A stretch of DNA of 64,000 nucleotides, taken from Muscardinus avellanarius (taxonomy: Eukaryota; Chordata; Mammalia; Rodentia; Gliridae). The stretch spans positions 76,788,135-76,852,134 of the forward strand of contig OY726569.1 in NCBI GenBank assembly GCA_963383645.1, written 5' to 3'. The notes beneath the pieces are model-generated. The model worked only from the letters and a program-made list of their open reading frames with translations. It made no database searches and had not been told where the DNA came from. How positions within the stretch are numbered: position 1 is the stretch's first letter; each line of letters starts with the position of its first letter. Position numbers and translations under genes: made by a program. Positions 53,806 to 64,000 of this stretch are shown here, piece after piece.

Positions 53806-53914
53806 ATCCTCTTTCTACAGCCAAGACCATCTCAAGACAGAAAATACAAATGACTGTGTTCACAACCCTCTTACTCCAGAACCTAGAAGCCCATGGTTTG
53901 CATGAACTTATAAA

Positions 53915-54045
53915 AATTAAATAGAGTACATTATCCCATGTGGACAGATAGTTACGACTTTTTATACTCAGGAAACCTATTTAGGCAGATGTTTAGTTGA
54001 CAACAAGAAGTGTAAACATGGCCCTAATGAATGCATTTGCTGAAA
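53915..54045. repeat. Local duplication, copy B (non-MIR part)
   Basis: Partner of 49490-49620 in the same orientation, ~4.4 kb apart. About 60 bp more lies between MIR and this part than in copy A. Confidence 0.7.
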
Positions 54046-54049
54046 GATA

Positions 54050-55475
54050 CGGTTGCTCTTTGTCAAAACTGTTGTTCCTCCTGTCACTCCTCAGACTGGG
54101 TATTTTTTAAAGTTAGACAGGAAGAGAATTGGCATTTAAGACTGTCTGCTTACTCTTCACCACCAAGACAAATAGAACTTTTCATTCAAAAGAAAATGAA
54201 AAGTTCACTTTGGTGTGGAAAATCACAAATAAGGAAAAGGGAACTGAGGAATCCTAGGAAGAGCCATCTCATAAAACAAGATGAGGAAATAATAGAGCTT
54301 TCCTTGCCAAGGACTCTGCAGCAGCATTAGGGCTAAGATTGGGCTGATCTCAGAGTTTGAACATCATATTCAATATGCAGCAGAAGCCTGCTGCCCACCT
54401 GGGCTCATCCTCAGGAACACGACAGGATCCCATGTCACCTTTCTGTCACCATGTCCCCGGGCCATGAGCTGTTCAAGGAAGCTCCCTCATTCCCAAGCTG
54501 CCTCTGCCCACAGGTCCTGTTAGTTTCAAACCTTGCAGGTGGCGATTCTCTGCTTCTAACCTTCTGCTGCTCCCTCCCTCCCTCCCCCAGCTCCATCCCT
54601 CTCTGTAGCATCAGCTTAAAGTATTGTGGAGTCCCTTTGAACTGATCCACAGTGGATCCCAACCTTCAACAGTTCATTGAGTCTCAACTTTAAAAATTCT
54701 TTGGCCTCACAAATCCCCTCTTCTAGTTGATACCAAATCCAGAGTTTGATTCAAAGAGTCCTCCTGTTGCTGAAATATTGGTGCTGCTTCTGTTGCTGCA
54801 GAAGCAAGGGGAACTAGACATGCAGGGGAAGAAAATAAGCTTAATTATAATTCAGCCTTCATTAGGGGATCTTCATGGACACGTTCAATTTGCACCTGTC
54901 TGGGCGGATTCTCACACAAGTTAATTAAAAGCAGCTACGCTCACCAGCAAAACCTTTGTGGCCAGGTTGGATTGTTGGTAGCTGCCAAACATATGCAGAG
55001 AGGAGAGAGTTCTGAATGTTGGCTCTTTCAGATGCAGAAGTTTCTTTCCTTCCCTCTGTAGAATCTGAGGAGCTTCCGTCTCAAGGAAGAAGGATATGGA
55101 AGAGAAGTTGGGGTGAATGTTCCTCCAACTTCTGCTCTTACCAGATGGTCATGGAGCCTTCAACTCTGCTGTTCTTTCCTACCTATGTTCTAACTCACCC
55201 CCTACACACGCTCCTTGACTTGACTAAAGCTGGATCCTTCTCAGTGCTGTCCCAGGCACTGTTTATCAACTAGTAATGCCTTCTGCTGGGTTTAAACTCT
55301 GAGATGCATTCATGTTCCTGAACGGCCTCCCTGTGTCAGCTTCCACCCCTGGTCATTCCATGAGGCCGGTTGGGGGCAATGATGGGCCCCTCAAATGCAG
55401 CACTGTGCCCCCCACCCATCCCTTCATCCAAAGGGCCCTTTCTCCTCTTCCCACCTAAGGAGATTCAATTCAGCC
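54050..55475. other. 1.4 kb intergenic, nothing recognised
   Basis: Frames of 64-99 codons without recognisable domains (54031-54330 is the longest). Confidence 0.4.
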
Positions 55476-55479
55476 TTCA

Positions 55480-55745
55480 TGATTGGGTGCAAATCCACCT
55501 CCTTCACTCTCTGGCAAGAGTTAATTGTTCATTTTTATACTGCTCCTAAAGTACTCCTCTTAGGCAGCATCACCACACGGATTTGATTCTGCTATTTATT
55601 ACAAGTAGTCTAAATGGCTTTTCTCCACACTGCATTTAAAGTTTTCAAGGGTTTGGTCTGTGTCTTATTCATCTCTGTAACCTCACAGTACCTAATAGAG
55701 TTCTCTGTACAAAGCCAGTATTGGAAAGTGTTTGTTGAATTGAGA
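55480..55745 (+). mobile_element. L2 3' end, sense
   Basis: gtctgtgtcttattcatctctg, taacctcacagtacctaatag and gtgtttgttgaattgag fit the L2 terminus. Confidence 0.65.
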
Positions 55746-55749
55746 ACAG

Positions 55750-57812
55750 CAAGCGAGGCTTTCTGATGAACCACACAGATATGCCTTAAAAAGAAAAAGG
55801 ATCCGATTCACTTTCCAAAGACAAGAAGGACAAGACAAATTGTGCTCCAAGAAATTATTTCTCTTAGGATCTTCATCACTGCACCATAGCAGGTTTACAA
55901 AAGAAAAATAAAGTCAGAGTTGCATCCACCATAGTATTTATTGAATATGCCTGCATACAGGGCAAAGTACTGTACACAAGAGAAAGTTATAAAAGAGTGT
56001 TTCCTCTTCAGAGCTGATCATTTTTCATAAGCCAAGCCCCAAAGTGGATTTCACTGTTTACCCTGAAGTAGTTGCACATAAATATACACACACACACACA
56101 TGCACATGCACACGTATGACAATGGGTTTAAAAATCTGGTATTTGGCTGCAGATTCCAGAGGAACCCAAGCCTAAAAGACCCGAGCACAGCAACTCAGTG
56201 TAACCGAGTGCTTCTGGACAGTGCGATTCAGGCCTGCCTCGGGGATAGCAGGCACAGGTGGAGAGCCCTCACACCAAGAGCCATGCCACCAGCCTTCCTG
56301 GGTTTATTGTTCTTCCCTAACAGTATGTAATAAAGTTAGTCCCTGCCAGGGCATCAAGCATTGTATTCTGTACGTTTCTATTCCAGTCACACGCGCTGCT
56401 TTGACACCTCCATATGGTCACCTTCGGCTGTCGTCTGCGCTGCTCTCCTCTCTTGTAGCACAGTGGCAGGAGACACAACATGTCACTTTTCCTGACTGTG
56501 CTCCGGAGGAATGACAGCCACATCTCCTGCTGCCAAGGAGAGGGGAGGCTGGATGGACAGGAGGAATGAAGGCTGCGTCAAGGTGAATGGGAGGATAGCC
56601 TTAAAAGTGGCTGAGGATCCAGTACACTTAGAATGACTGTATCTGCAGATTGAAAGGCAAAGAGAGGGTCCTGCTAATGAAAGCCCTTTCCTTCCCTTCT
56701 CTGTTCATTGACCTAACATTTTCCCTCAGCCAGACTGTTTTAACAGTGCCACCTACCGGCTATTTTCAAAACTATAGTGTTTTGCAGGCCTGAACACTCC
56801 ATCCACTTCTTAAGAATTCTTTGCACAGGATGGTTCTAACCCCAAACTTCCTTTACAGAAGCAAGATGCTACTGATTTGTAGCTTCTTAAAAGTGAAAAA
56901 TGTGAGCCAGACCATTCCAGCAGAAGGAAGGACTCTCCCCCTCCTGAGAGATCCCTTCAGAAAGGTCTAGTAGGAATTCAAAGTCTCACTACCTCCTGAC
57001 CTGGGGAGAGAGGCCGGCACTGCCTGGCATATGCACCCTGGGACACAGGTGCAGGAACAGCATGGCAGGTGGGTGTAGAAGAGTGTAGCATTTTCTGACC
57101 TCATTACTTTGCAGACAGCTCTTGGTCTCATAGGAAATGTTCTTTCTCATCTCATTGTTGGAGGATACTGGGTTTTCCCTGGCGACATTTTTGTATCTGT
57201 CAGCATTCCATCCCCTTTTAACTTCTCCTTTGCAAAAGGAAGAATCTAACATGTGTGAGTCAGTTTCTTTTTCCCCTCTTAAAGAAACTCTGAACAAAAA
57301 TCACACAGCTATATCAAAGTATTTTCTTGTTGGGTGTTCCAATCCAAACCCTATACATCTCTTGTGTTTCATTCTAAACCACCATCATGTGACAGGTTCG
57401 AGAAGAGTATATTTGCATCCCGAGCATTCTTCACAACCCCTCTGTGTATGGACCATCGCTCAATCAGCAGCACAGGAAACTGCAGAGTCTGCAAACCCTG
57501 GGGATCTGGCCTGCTGTGTTCCTCAAGTTGGGATTGGGCTCAGGTCTGGAAAATTTGCTTCCTGTGGGCTTAAGTGTGTGCGTGCTCTCTCTCTCCCTCC
57601 CTCCCTCCCTCTTTTTTCTCAGCCTCCCTGCCTCTCTCCCCCTCATTCCTCCCTCCTTTCTCTCTTTCTCTTAAATAGAATCAGAATCTGTGTATTCCTA
57701 GCATCAGTAGGATCCCAGCGCTGCATTGTGTTTATAAGTAAATGCTGACCAAGTGACCCAAAGTAGCCTTTGGTTCCCAACATTTGAGCTGTATTTTCTA
57801 TACTCAGTAGTA
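55750..57812. other. 2 kb intergenic
   Basis: Small (AC) tract at 56086-56112 and CT-rich tract 57585-57620. The longest frame of the window (203 codons, 57137-57748 +) lies here; see findings. No domain seen. Confidence 0.4.
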
Positions 57813-57831
57813 TATTTGTTTCATAATTTTG

Positions 57832-58048
57832 TTTTTTTTTTCTTTTTTGTGGTACTGGGAGTGGAACCCAGGGGCTTTCTACCTCTGGGCTATACTCCCA
57901 GACCTATTTTATATTTTATTTGGAAACAGGGTCTCACTAAGTTGCTGAGAGCCTCACTAAGTAGCTGAGGCTGGCTTCGAACCCATGCGATCCTCCTGTC
58001 TCAGCCTCCCACACGCGGGGATTACAAACATGCACCACCATGCCCCAC
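57832..58048 (-). mobile_element. B1-dID SINE, long-linker type
   Basis: Exact 16-bp target-site duplication ttgtttcataattttg (57816-57831; 58049-58064). Linker cactaagttgctgagagcctcactaag; T-rich tail. Confidence 0.95.
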
Positions 58049-58065
58049 TTGTTTCATAATTTTGA

Positions 58066-58530
58066 AGCATGGATATAAAGAAAATGCATATCAGACACAG
58101 GCAAGCAGAGTTGATGAACTTTGTAAAGACCAATAGTAACTATTTCCAGATTTGCAGCCATATGGTGTCTGTGTAACCACTCACCAGGGCTCTTAGGTCA
58201 CAGAGCACTGAAGCAGCCACAGACGATGGTGAACACATGGGTGTGGCTGTGTTCCAGGAAACTCACCCAGAGAAACAGGTGACAGGCCAGACTCAGCCCA
58301 AAGGCCCTCACTGACCCCCCCAGCTAAGCCAGTGCAGGGCCACTGTGGGCAGGTGTGCCAAGCTCTGGCCTGCGTGACGGTGCCTAGACAAGAAGGCAAG
58401 TAAGGCCTCAGAGCCAACTCACACTCAGCTTCTCCACTCCTCCTGCCACGAGGGATGCTTTCTATAATCCACACAAAAGTCCTATCTGCTCCCAGACTGT
58501 GTTGACCCCAAACAACCACCTTTGCTAAAG
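58066..58530. other. Intergenic, nothing recognised
   Basis: 108-codon minus frame (58193-58519) shows no domain; relatively GC-rich. Confidence 0.4.
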
Positions 58531-58616
58531 TATCTGCAATGTGAGTCTGTAGATGAGAGACCTAGGCCAATATTCTTCAGAGAAACAAAACCAGCAGTAT
58601 ATGCGTGCACACGCGT

Positions 58617-58650
<34 letters not shown>
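58617..58650. repeat. (CA)n at left Tigger end
   Basis: About 16 units, two bases from the inverted repeat of the transposon. Confidence 0.95.
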
Positions 58651-58651
<1 letters not shown>

Positions 58652-58652
58652 A

Positions 58653-59542
58653 CAGCAGCTCTTCCTCCTTTATCCCTGAGAGATATGTTTCTAAGACTCT
58701 AGGGATGCTTGAAACCTTAGATAATACAAAACTCAATATTATCTATTTTTCTATCCATACATATATATGATAAAGTTTAACTCATAAATTAGGTATAATA
58801 AGGAATTAACACTTATGGTCATAACTAATAATAAAGCAGGGCAATTGCAACAGTATACCACAGTCAAGGTTGTGTGACTGCGCTCCTTCCCTCTCTCCTG
58901 CACTCACGCCTCTTCTTCCTCTGATGATGTGAGGTCATCAGGGCCTGGGATGAGCTGGAACCGGGCCGATGACTACGCACGCCCTGTGTGCTGTGGCCAT
59001 AACTTTTGCAGTTTTAAGTATGATGACAAAGCTAGTAAGAATTTCTTTTTTCTTTTTGCAGTTTCACAGATAGAAGATTCCTTCTTATAGATGTTTGCGC
59101 ATTTGATACACAATTTTTTCCCTTTTCTTATTAAGTCAAGAATTTTTGCCTTTTCATTTAAAGGAAATACTTTACAGCTTCTCTTTAGCATATCTGAATT
59201 TCCAGTATCACTATTGTACTTTGGGGCCATTATTAAGTAAAAGAAGGGTTACTTGAATACAGGCACTGTGATACCACAATAGCTGATCTCATAACTAAGA
59301 AGGCTGCTAAATGACTAGTGGGTGGGTAGTGTATACAGCATGGATACTCTGGATAAAAGGATGATTCATGTTCCCAGGCAGGATGGAGCAGGGCAGTGCA
59401 AGATTTCATCAAGCAACTCTAATGGTGTGTAATCAAACACTTATGAATTACTTACATTTGGAATTTCCTTATAATATTTTTGGACTGTGGTTTACGATGA
59501 AGTAACTGAAACCACAGAAATCAAAACTGTGGAGAAAAGAAC

Positions 59543-59547
<5 letters not shown>
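58653..59547 (-). mobile_element. Tigger-type DNA transposon, internally deleted
   Basis: Terminal inverted repeats cagcagctcttcctcc (58653) and, reverse-complemented from the right end, cagtagttcttttctcc. ~895 bp against >2 kb for full elements. The 5' part (minus strand) includes the untranslated leader and transposase start; the 3' end keeps only terminal sequence. Confidence 0.82.
58973..59230 (-). pseudogene. Tigger transposase N-terminal relic (TIGD1-like)
   Basis: 85-codon frame beginning MAPKYNSDTGNSD and continuing SCKVFPLNEKAKILDLIRKGKK, which resembles the N-terminal helix-turn-helix of Tigger1/TIGD1 transposases. The last ~20 residues appear shifted out of frame relative to the family, and the catalytic DDE region is absent. 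Nonfunctional. Confidence 0.8.

Positions 59548-59589
<42 letters not shown>
59548..59589. repeat. (TG)n at right Tigger end
   Basis: About 20 units directly after the right inverted repeat, complementary to the CA tract at the left end. Confidence 0.95.
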
Positions 59590-59591
<2 letters not shown>

Positions 59592-60135
59592 CACACAATA
59601 TATCCCCTATTATACGTAACATATCACATATAAATAGATATATATTCTCTTATATTATCATAATATGATGCATATGCACACAGATGTCATATCACATACC
59701 CATGTGAATATGTGTGTAAAGAGAGATTCGTTGTAAGGCTTTGGCTCATGCAGTTATGGAGACTGACAGACCCCAAGATATGCAATGTGAATCTGTAGAC
59801 CAGAGACCTAGGCCAGCTGAATGTGTCATGCCATTCTGAGTTTGAAGGCCTGAGAACAAAGAGGGCCAATACTTCAAGGCCAAAGTCAGCAGGCTGAAGA
59901 CCCAAGAAAAGCTTGAATCTAAAGGCAGAAACAATTCTCCCACTCTGTTTTCTTCCAGCCTTCAACAGGCTGGATGGGGCCCACCCACATTAGGGAGGGC
60001 AATGTTCTCTACTCAGGCTATCAGTCCAAATGTCAGTAGCCTCCACAAACACCCTCAGGCACACCCTGAATAATATTTGTCCAAATATGTGGCCACCTGG
60101 GGCCCAGTCAAGTTGGTACATAAAGTCACTTCTGG

Positions 60136-61300
60136 CAACCCCTTTGCAAAAAGATGCCGAATGTGCATATGGCCCCACTGAATGCTTTGCTTGCTTTGTG
60201 AGCTTAATTTTCAGAAGTAGGATCTTCTTACATCTGTCTAGGTATACCTATCACTCTTCATAGACACAGTTGTCTCCAAACAGTAAATGAAAAGGCACCA
60301 TAGTCAGGAATATTTGACTGCAAGAAGTAGAAACCTATTCATCTTCTCCAGCCAATAGAGGGTATCTACAAACAATATGAAGGGCATAAAATTAAACAAT
60401 GGGGGTGAGAAGCCAGGAACCAAGGCTGTTCCCTCTCACAACCATGCACAGTTTTCCTATCCTTGCCAATCTTCAGCTCTTCATTTGTTTGCCCAGTTCT
60501 ACTTAGATGTGTAGGAAGAAGGGAGGAGAGCCTGATTTTCCTGGGTCATGATAAGGGTCAACCTTTGACCCAAGTGACCATTACTGGAATCAGCAGAGTC
60601 ATGTGTTTTAAATGTGACCGTGATGCCCACAGCTGGGACTCACCATGGGTAGTAAAGCACTTCCAACAGAGATGTAGTCTGGGCAGAAATTTGACAAAAG
60701 GGGTACCCCAAAGGTGAGTTCATAAGTTAGGCATCTTTTTAGGAATTCTTGTCCAAACCATAGTCCCATCACAAAGTATTTTGTCCCAAAATTATGATTT
60801 AGTCCACCAATCTCCATCTTAGAATGGTAGAATAGTAAAAGTAGAAGGAAATAAGACATAGCTTTTCAAATTTGAACACCAGAATCCTGTTCTCAAATAT
60901 ACATAGAACTCCAGTATATACAGCTTTTAAAAGGCCAGTTGCTCTTATACAGCTGGAAAAAAGAAAGCCCAAGACCATCACCCACTAGTCTGCTCCTTCG
61001 TGTCCTGCTGACCTAGCAGTGGCTACTGCAGCCCCTCCAGGGACCAGTTGGGAAACCACTGAGGTCATCATCACTCTGCAAGTGAGACAACTAGAACACA
61101 ACGAAATGAAATCATTTGGGGCTTTCTACCAGCTTTTGTTGGTATAAGACAGCCTTTCCAGTTGCCCTACCCTAAATTTTTTTTGTTGTATCTATTAAAA
61201 ATATTTCTGTAGAGGGTAATATAGAACTATAAATATGTAGTATAATATGAGTATCTGACATTCTATTGGATCTAAGCTACCAGTGAGGAAAGAATGGGGA
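60136..61300. other. 1.2 kb intergenic, nothing firm
   Basis: Frames of 60-84 codons overlap without domains. 60300-60720 may be an old repeat that I cannot name. Confidence 0.35.
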
Positions 61301-61306
61301 AAAAAA

Positions 61307-61307
<1 letters not shown>

Positions 61308-61347
<40 letters not shown>
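61308..61347. repeat. (AC)n microsatellite
   Basis: About 20 units. Confidence 0.95.
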
Positions 61348-61349
<2 letters not shown>

Positions 61350-61384
61350 GCTATTAGCGTTTGTTCCCCTGTGAATAAAATAGT

Positions 61385-64000
61385 ACCTTAGCTGTGATAG
61401 TTTTTCAGTTATTTGTATTGAGGTATATTTATATACCATAAAATGCATAGCTTTAAATACATGAGTTGATCTGTGTTGACAAGTGCATATACTGTGCAAC
61501 CCACAGCTCTATCAAAATCTACATTTCTATTGTCCCAGGATGTCATTTCATTGCCCATCTCAATATATCCCTCCCCACCAAGAAGCAACCACAGATGTGA
61601 TATCTATCACCATAATTAGTGTTTCTGTCTGAGAATTTTAAATGGAAGCATACCATATGTACCATGTCTGGTTTCTTCTAGCATATTATTTTTAAGTTCA
61701 TCCATGTTGTAGTATTGATCTCTGTTTCTTTTTATGCCTGGATAGTGCTCCATTTGTCTGAATGAATATGCAACAACTTCCTTGTTCTCCTGTCGATGGA
61801 CATCTAAACTACTTCCAGTATTTGGCTAGTATAAAAAGGCGATTATGAAAATTGTTAGTTAAGGCATTTTTTATAGACATATATCTTCATTTTCTAGGAT
61901 AAATACCAAAAACAGGATTGTTGAATAATCAGGGCAATGTATCCTTTTCCCAAAAGACTTTTCCAAAATTATTGTCCATTGTATAAACTCATGAACTGTG
62001 TGAATATTCTGGTTTTTCCACATCCTTTCTAATACTTGATATAATCAGCCTTTTAAATTGCAACTACTCTTATGTATATGTGATAGTATCTTCTTGTGGC
62101 TTTAATTTGATACTAGTGATATTGATTTCTTTTTCAAGTACTTATTAGCCATTCATCTATCTTTAGTGAAATGTCCAATTCTTTGGCCTTTAAAAAATTG
62201 CATTGCTTGTCTTTTTATTAGTACATTTTAGGAGTTATTTATATATTTTGGGTACAAGTTTTTTGTAAGGTCTAAGTCTGAAAAATTTTTTTTCAGTCTG
62301 TGGTTTATTTTTTATTATTTTGTATTCTTTGGTGATACTGGGGTTCCTGGAAACCCTTCTACCTCCGGGCTACACTCCCAGACCTATTTTATATTTTTAT
62401 TTGGAAACAGGGTCTCTTAAGCCAGTGAGGCTGGCTTCGAACCTATGAGATCCTCCTATCTCGGCCTCCCAAGCACGGAGATTACAAGCGTGTGCCACCA
62501 CGCCCGGCATCTGTGGTTTATTTTAATGATAAATTTTGATGAGCAGTTTTAGATTTTGAAATTCAATTTATGATTATTTCTCTTTTATTGTTATTGCTTT
62601 CTATGTTTTAGAAAATAATATTTCCCCAGTCACAAAAATATTCTCTTAAATTTTATTTAGAAGATTTATAATTTTATCTTATACTTTTAGATCTATGATC
62701 CATCTTGAATTAATTTTTCATTTATGAAAGTTTTTCTTTTTCCGTATATATAACTAGTTGTTCTAACATTTGTTGAAAAGACTTTCTTCTTCCATTGAAT
62801 TGTTTCAGTGCCTTTGTTGAAATTTATTGAATATTTATATATTTATATACATATAGAGAGAATATATACTATTATTTTTGGCAGCTTTCAATTTTATTCC
62901 ATTGCTCTATATCTTGTTCTTTTCACCAATGTCACACTCTTGATTTCTGTAGTTTTACAGTTTATCTTGAAATCACATAGGGTAAATTCTCCAACTTTGT
63001 TCTCCTATTTCAGAAATTTTCAGGAGATTTCAAAAATGTATTTGCATTTCTATATACACTTTAGAATCAACTAATAATTCCTATAAAACATTGTTTGAAA
63101 TTTTAATTGAGATCTATTGAGATTTTATGTAAATTTGGGAAGAACCAACATCTTAGCAATATCAAGTCCTCCAATCCCTAAATGTGGTCTATCTCTGTTT
63201 ATTAAGGTCTCTTCACTTTTCTCAGCCATGTTTTAAAGTTTTCAGAATATAAGTCTTGTACATCTTTCATTAAACATATTCCTAAATATTTAATATTTTG
63301 AATGCTTTTACTAATAGTTTTTGATGTTTCATTGAAACTTCTATTTATTATAACATCATTGGCCAATTATTTACTTTAGAAGAGGTTTTTCAAGATATCT
63401 TGATAGAATTTTCTTCTTTGATAGGTTCACTAATTCACTCCTGTTTACTTACATCTTTAATTATGTATAGCTTTGTAAAATGTTCTTCAAAGTATTGCAC
63501 ATTTGTCTTTTCCTGTTCTATTCTGTAGAGTATTTTATACCCAACATCTGTCAGTATCTACATGCAGTGGAATAAAATAATGTACTAGAATAGTTCAATA
63601 AAACAGTTTTTCTTTAATAAAGTTTTTATTATGAAAAAATATATGCTTTTCTATATCTAATATTTAGCTGATCTCATATTTTTCCTTTTAATCTATTAAC
63701 ATATTATATCATATTTACTGATTGTAGAATGTTAAGCAACCTTCTATTCCTGGGTTAAAGCTCATTTGGTCATAATATTCTTTTTATTTAATTGATTCAT
63801 TTGATTTTTAATATTTTGATAATGATTTGGGGTCAGTGTTTATGGAGATATTGGTCATTTATGTTGTTTTCTTTGATAATGTTGTTTATTGGGGTATCCA
63901 GTTAATAGTAGCCTTATATAATAGTATTCCCTCCTCTGTGAGAAAATTTGTAAAAAATCTTACTATTTCTTCCTTGAAAGTTTAATAGAATTTGCCAGTG
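61385..64000 (-). mobile_element. Ancient L1 (L1M type), antisense, runs off window
   Basis: Antisense 3' UTR (gtattgaggtatatttatatacc), then ORF2 region: aagttcatccatgttgtag, atccatcttgaattaattttt, gatttctgtagttttacag, aaccaacatcttagcaatatc. About 2.6 kb, broken by stops throughout. A young SINE sits inside. ORF2 continues past the window's end. Confidence 0.88.
62312..62509 (-). mobile_element. B1-dID SINE, young short-linker type
   Basis: Exact 15-bp target-site duplication tctgtggtttatttt (62297-62311; 62510-62524) within the L1M. Diagnostic ggttcctgg and ctcttaagccagtgaggctgg; intact B box; head ends cgcccggc. Confidence 0.95.

Larger units (their letters stand above)
58573..60135. mobile_element. 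Ancient LTR-like repeat, host of the Tigger
   Basis: The left edge attcttcagagaaacaaaacc is at 58573. After the Tigger and microsatellite it resumes at ~59720 (agagagattcgttgtaagg, ggctcatgcagttatggag) and ends acctggggcccagtcaagttgg with tacataaagtcac. Family not named. Confidence 0.6.

Noticed and set aside
58973..59230. Transposase-like frame as a possible domesticated gene
   Set aside because: Only the N-terminal part remains, the end is out of frame relative to the family, and the rest of the element is deleted.
61385..64000. Possible intact L1 reverse transcriptase
   Set aside because: Antisense reading is broken by many stops; no frame longer than about 88 codons occurs in the region.

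Overview
This window is mammalian nuclear DNA with no recognisable protein-coding gene, rRNA or tRNA gene. Its repeat content points to a squirrel-family rodent (ground squirrel, marmot or similar). The main evidence is more than 25 B1-dID SINEs, in which a 7SL-derived B1 monomer is fused to an ID (tRNA-like) half, plus free ID elements. L1 3' ends of one recurrent type, probably lineage-specific, and rodent-style MaLR-like LTRs accompany them. CpG is rare outside the youngest SINE copies, as expected of methylated mammalian DNA. Species assignment is an inference from repeat families, not from a gene.

Layout: 1-13 kb holds SINEs, MaLR-like LTRs and three L1 3' ends, with unique DNA at 4.65-6.68 kb and 7.4-9.1 kb. 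13-29 kb holds more SINEs (including a compound SINE at 18.6 kb and a SINE split by an LTR at 24.2 kb), MIR/MLT1 relics and microsatellites. 28.8-33.2 kb is a dense nest: an MLT1-type LTR carries two head-to-head SINEs, a MaLR-like LTR is split by an ID, an L1 and a B1-dID, and a 5'-inverted L1 carries a young SINE. 33-42 kb has a long L2 relic at 35.1-35.9 kb, MIRs, MLT1 copies and two unique stretches that may be conserved noncoding DNA. 43.1-44.9 kb is an MLT1 LTR opened by two L1 insertions at the same target, one of which holds a SINE. 49-54 kb has an old direct duplication (49.3 and 53.7 kb) with L1-in-L1 nesting between the copies. 58.6-59.5 kb is a deleted Tigger DNA transposon with the start of a dead transposase, flanked by complementary (CA)n and (TG)n tracts. 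61.4-64.0 kb is a long antisense ancient L1 that runs off the window.

No genes work together here; the biology visible is retroposition. SINE insertions with exact target-site duplications (TSDs) and cross-cutting insertions give a relative clock: ancient MIR/L2/L1M/MLT1/Tigger, then older B1-dID with MaLR-like LTRs and L1, then young B1-dID of two diagnostic types. All open reading frames present look like chance or repeat-derived frames. I found no convincing new gene system. The best leads are the nested clusters, the compound SINE, the Tigger/microsatellite structure, a SINE-borne CTCF-like core, the local duplication, and candidate conserved noncoding blocks. Family names are given from memory of consensus patterns and need a RepeatMasker run.
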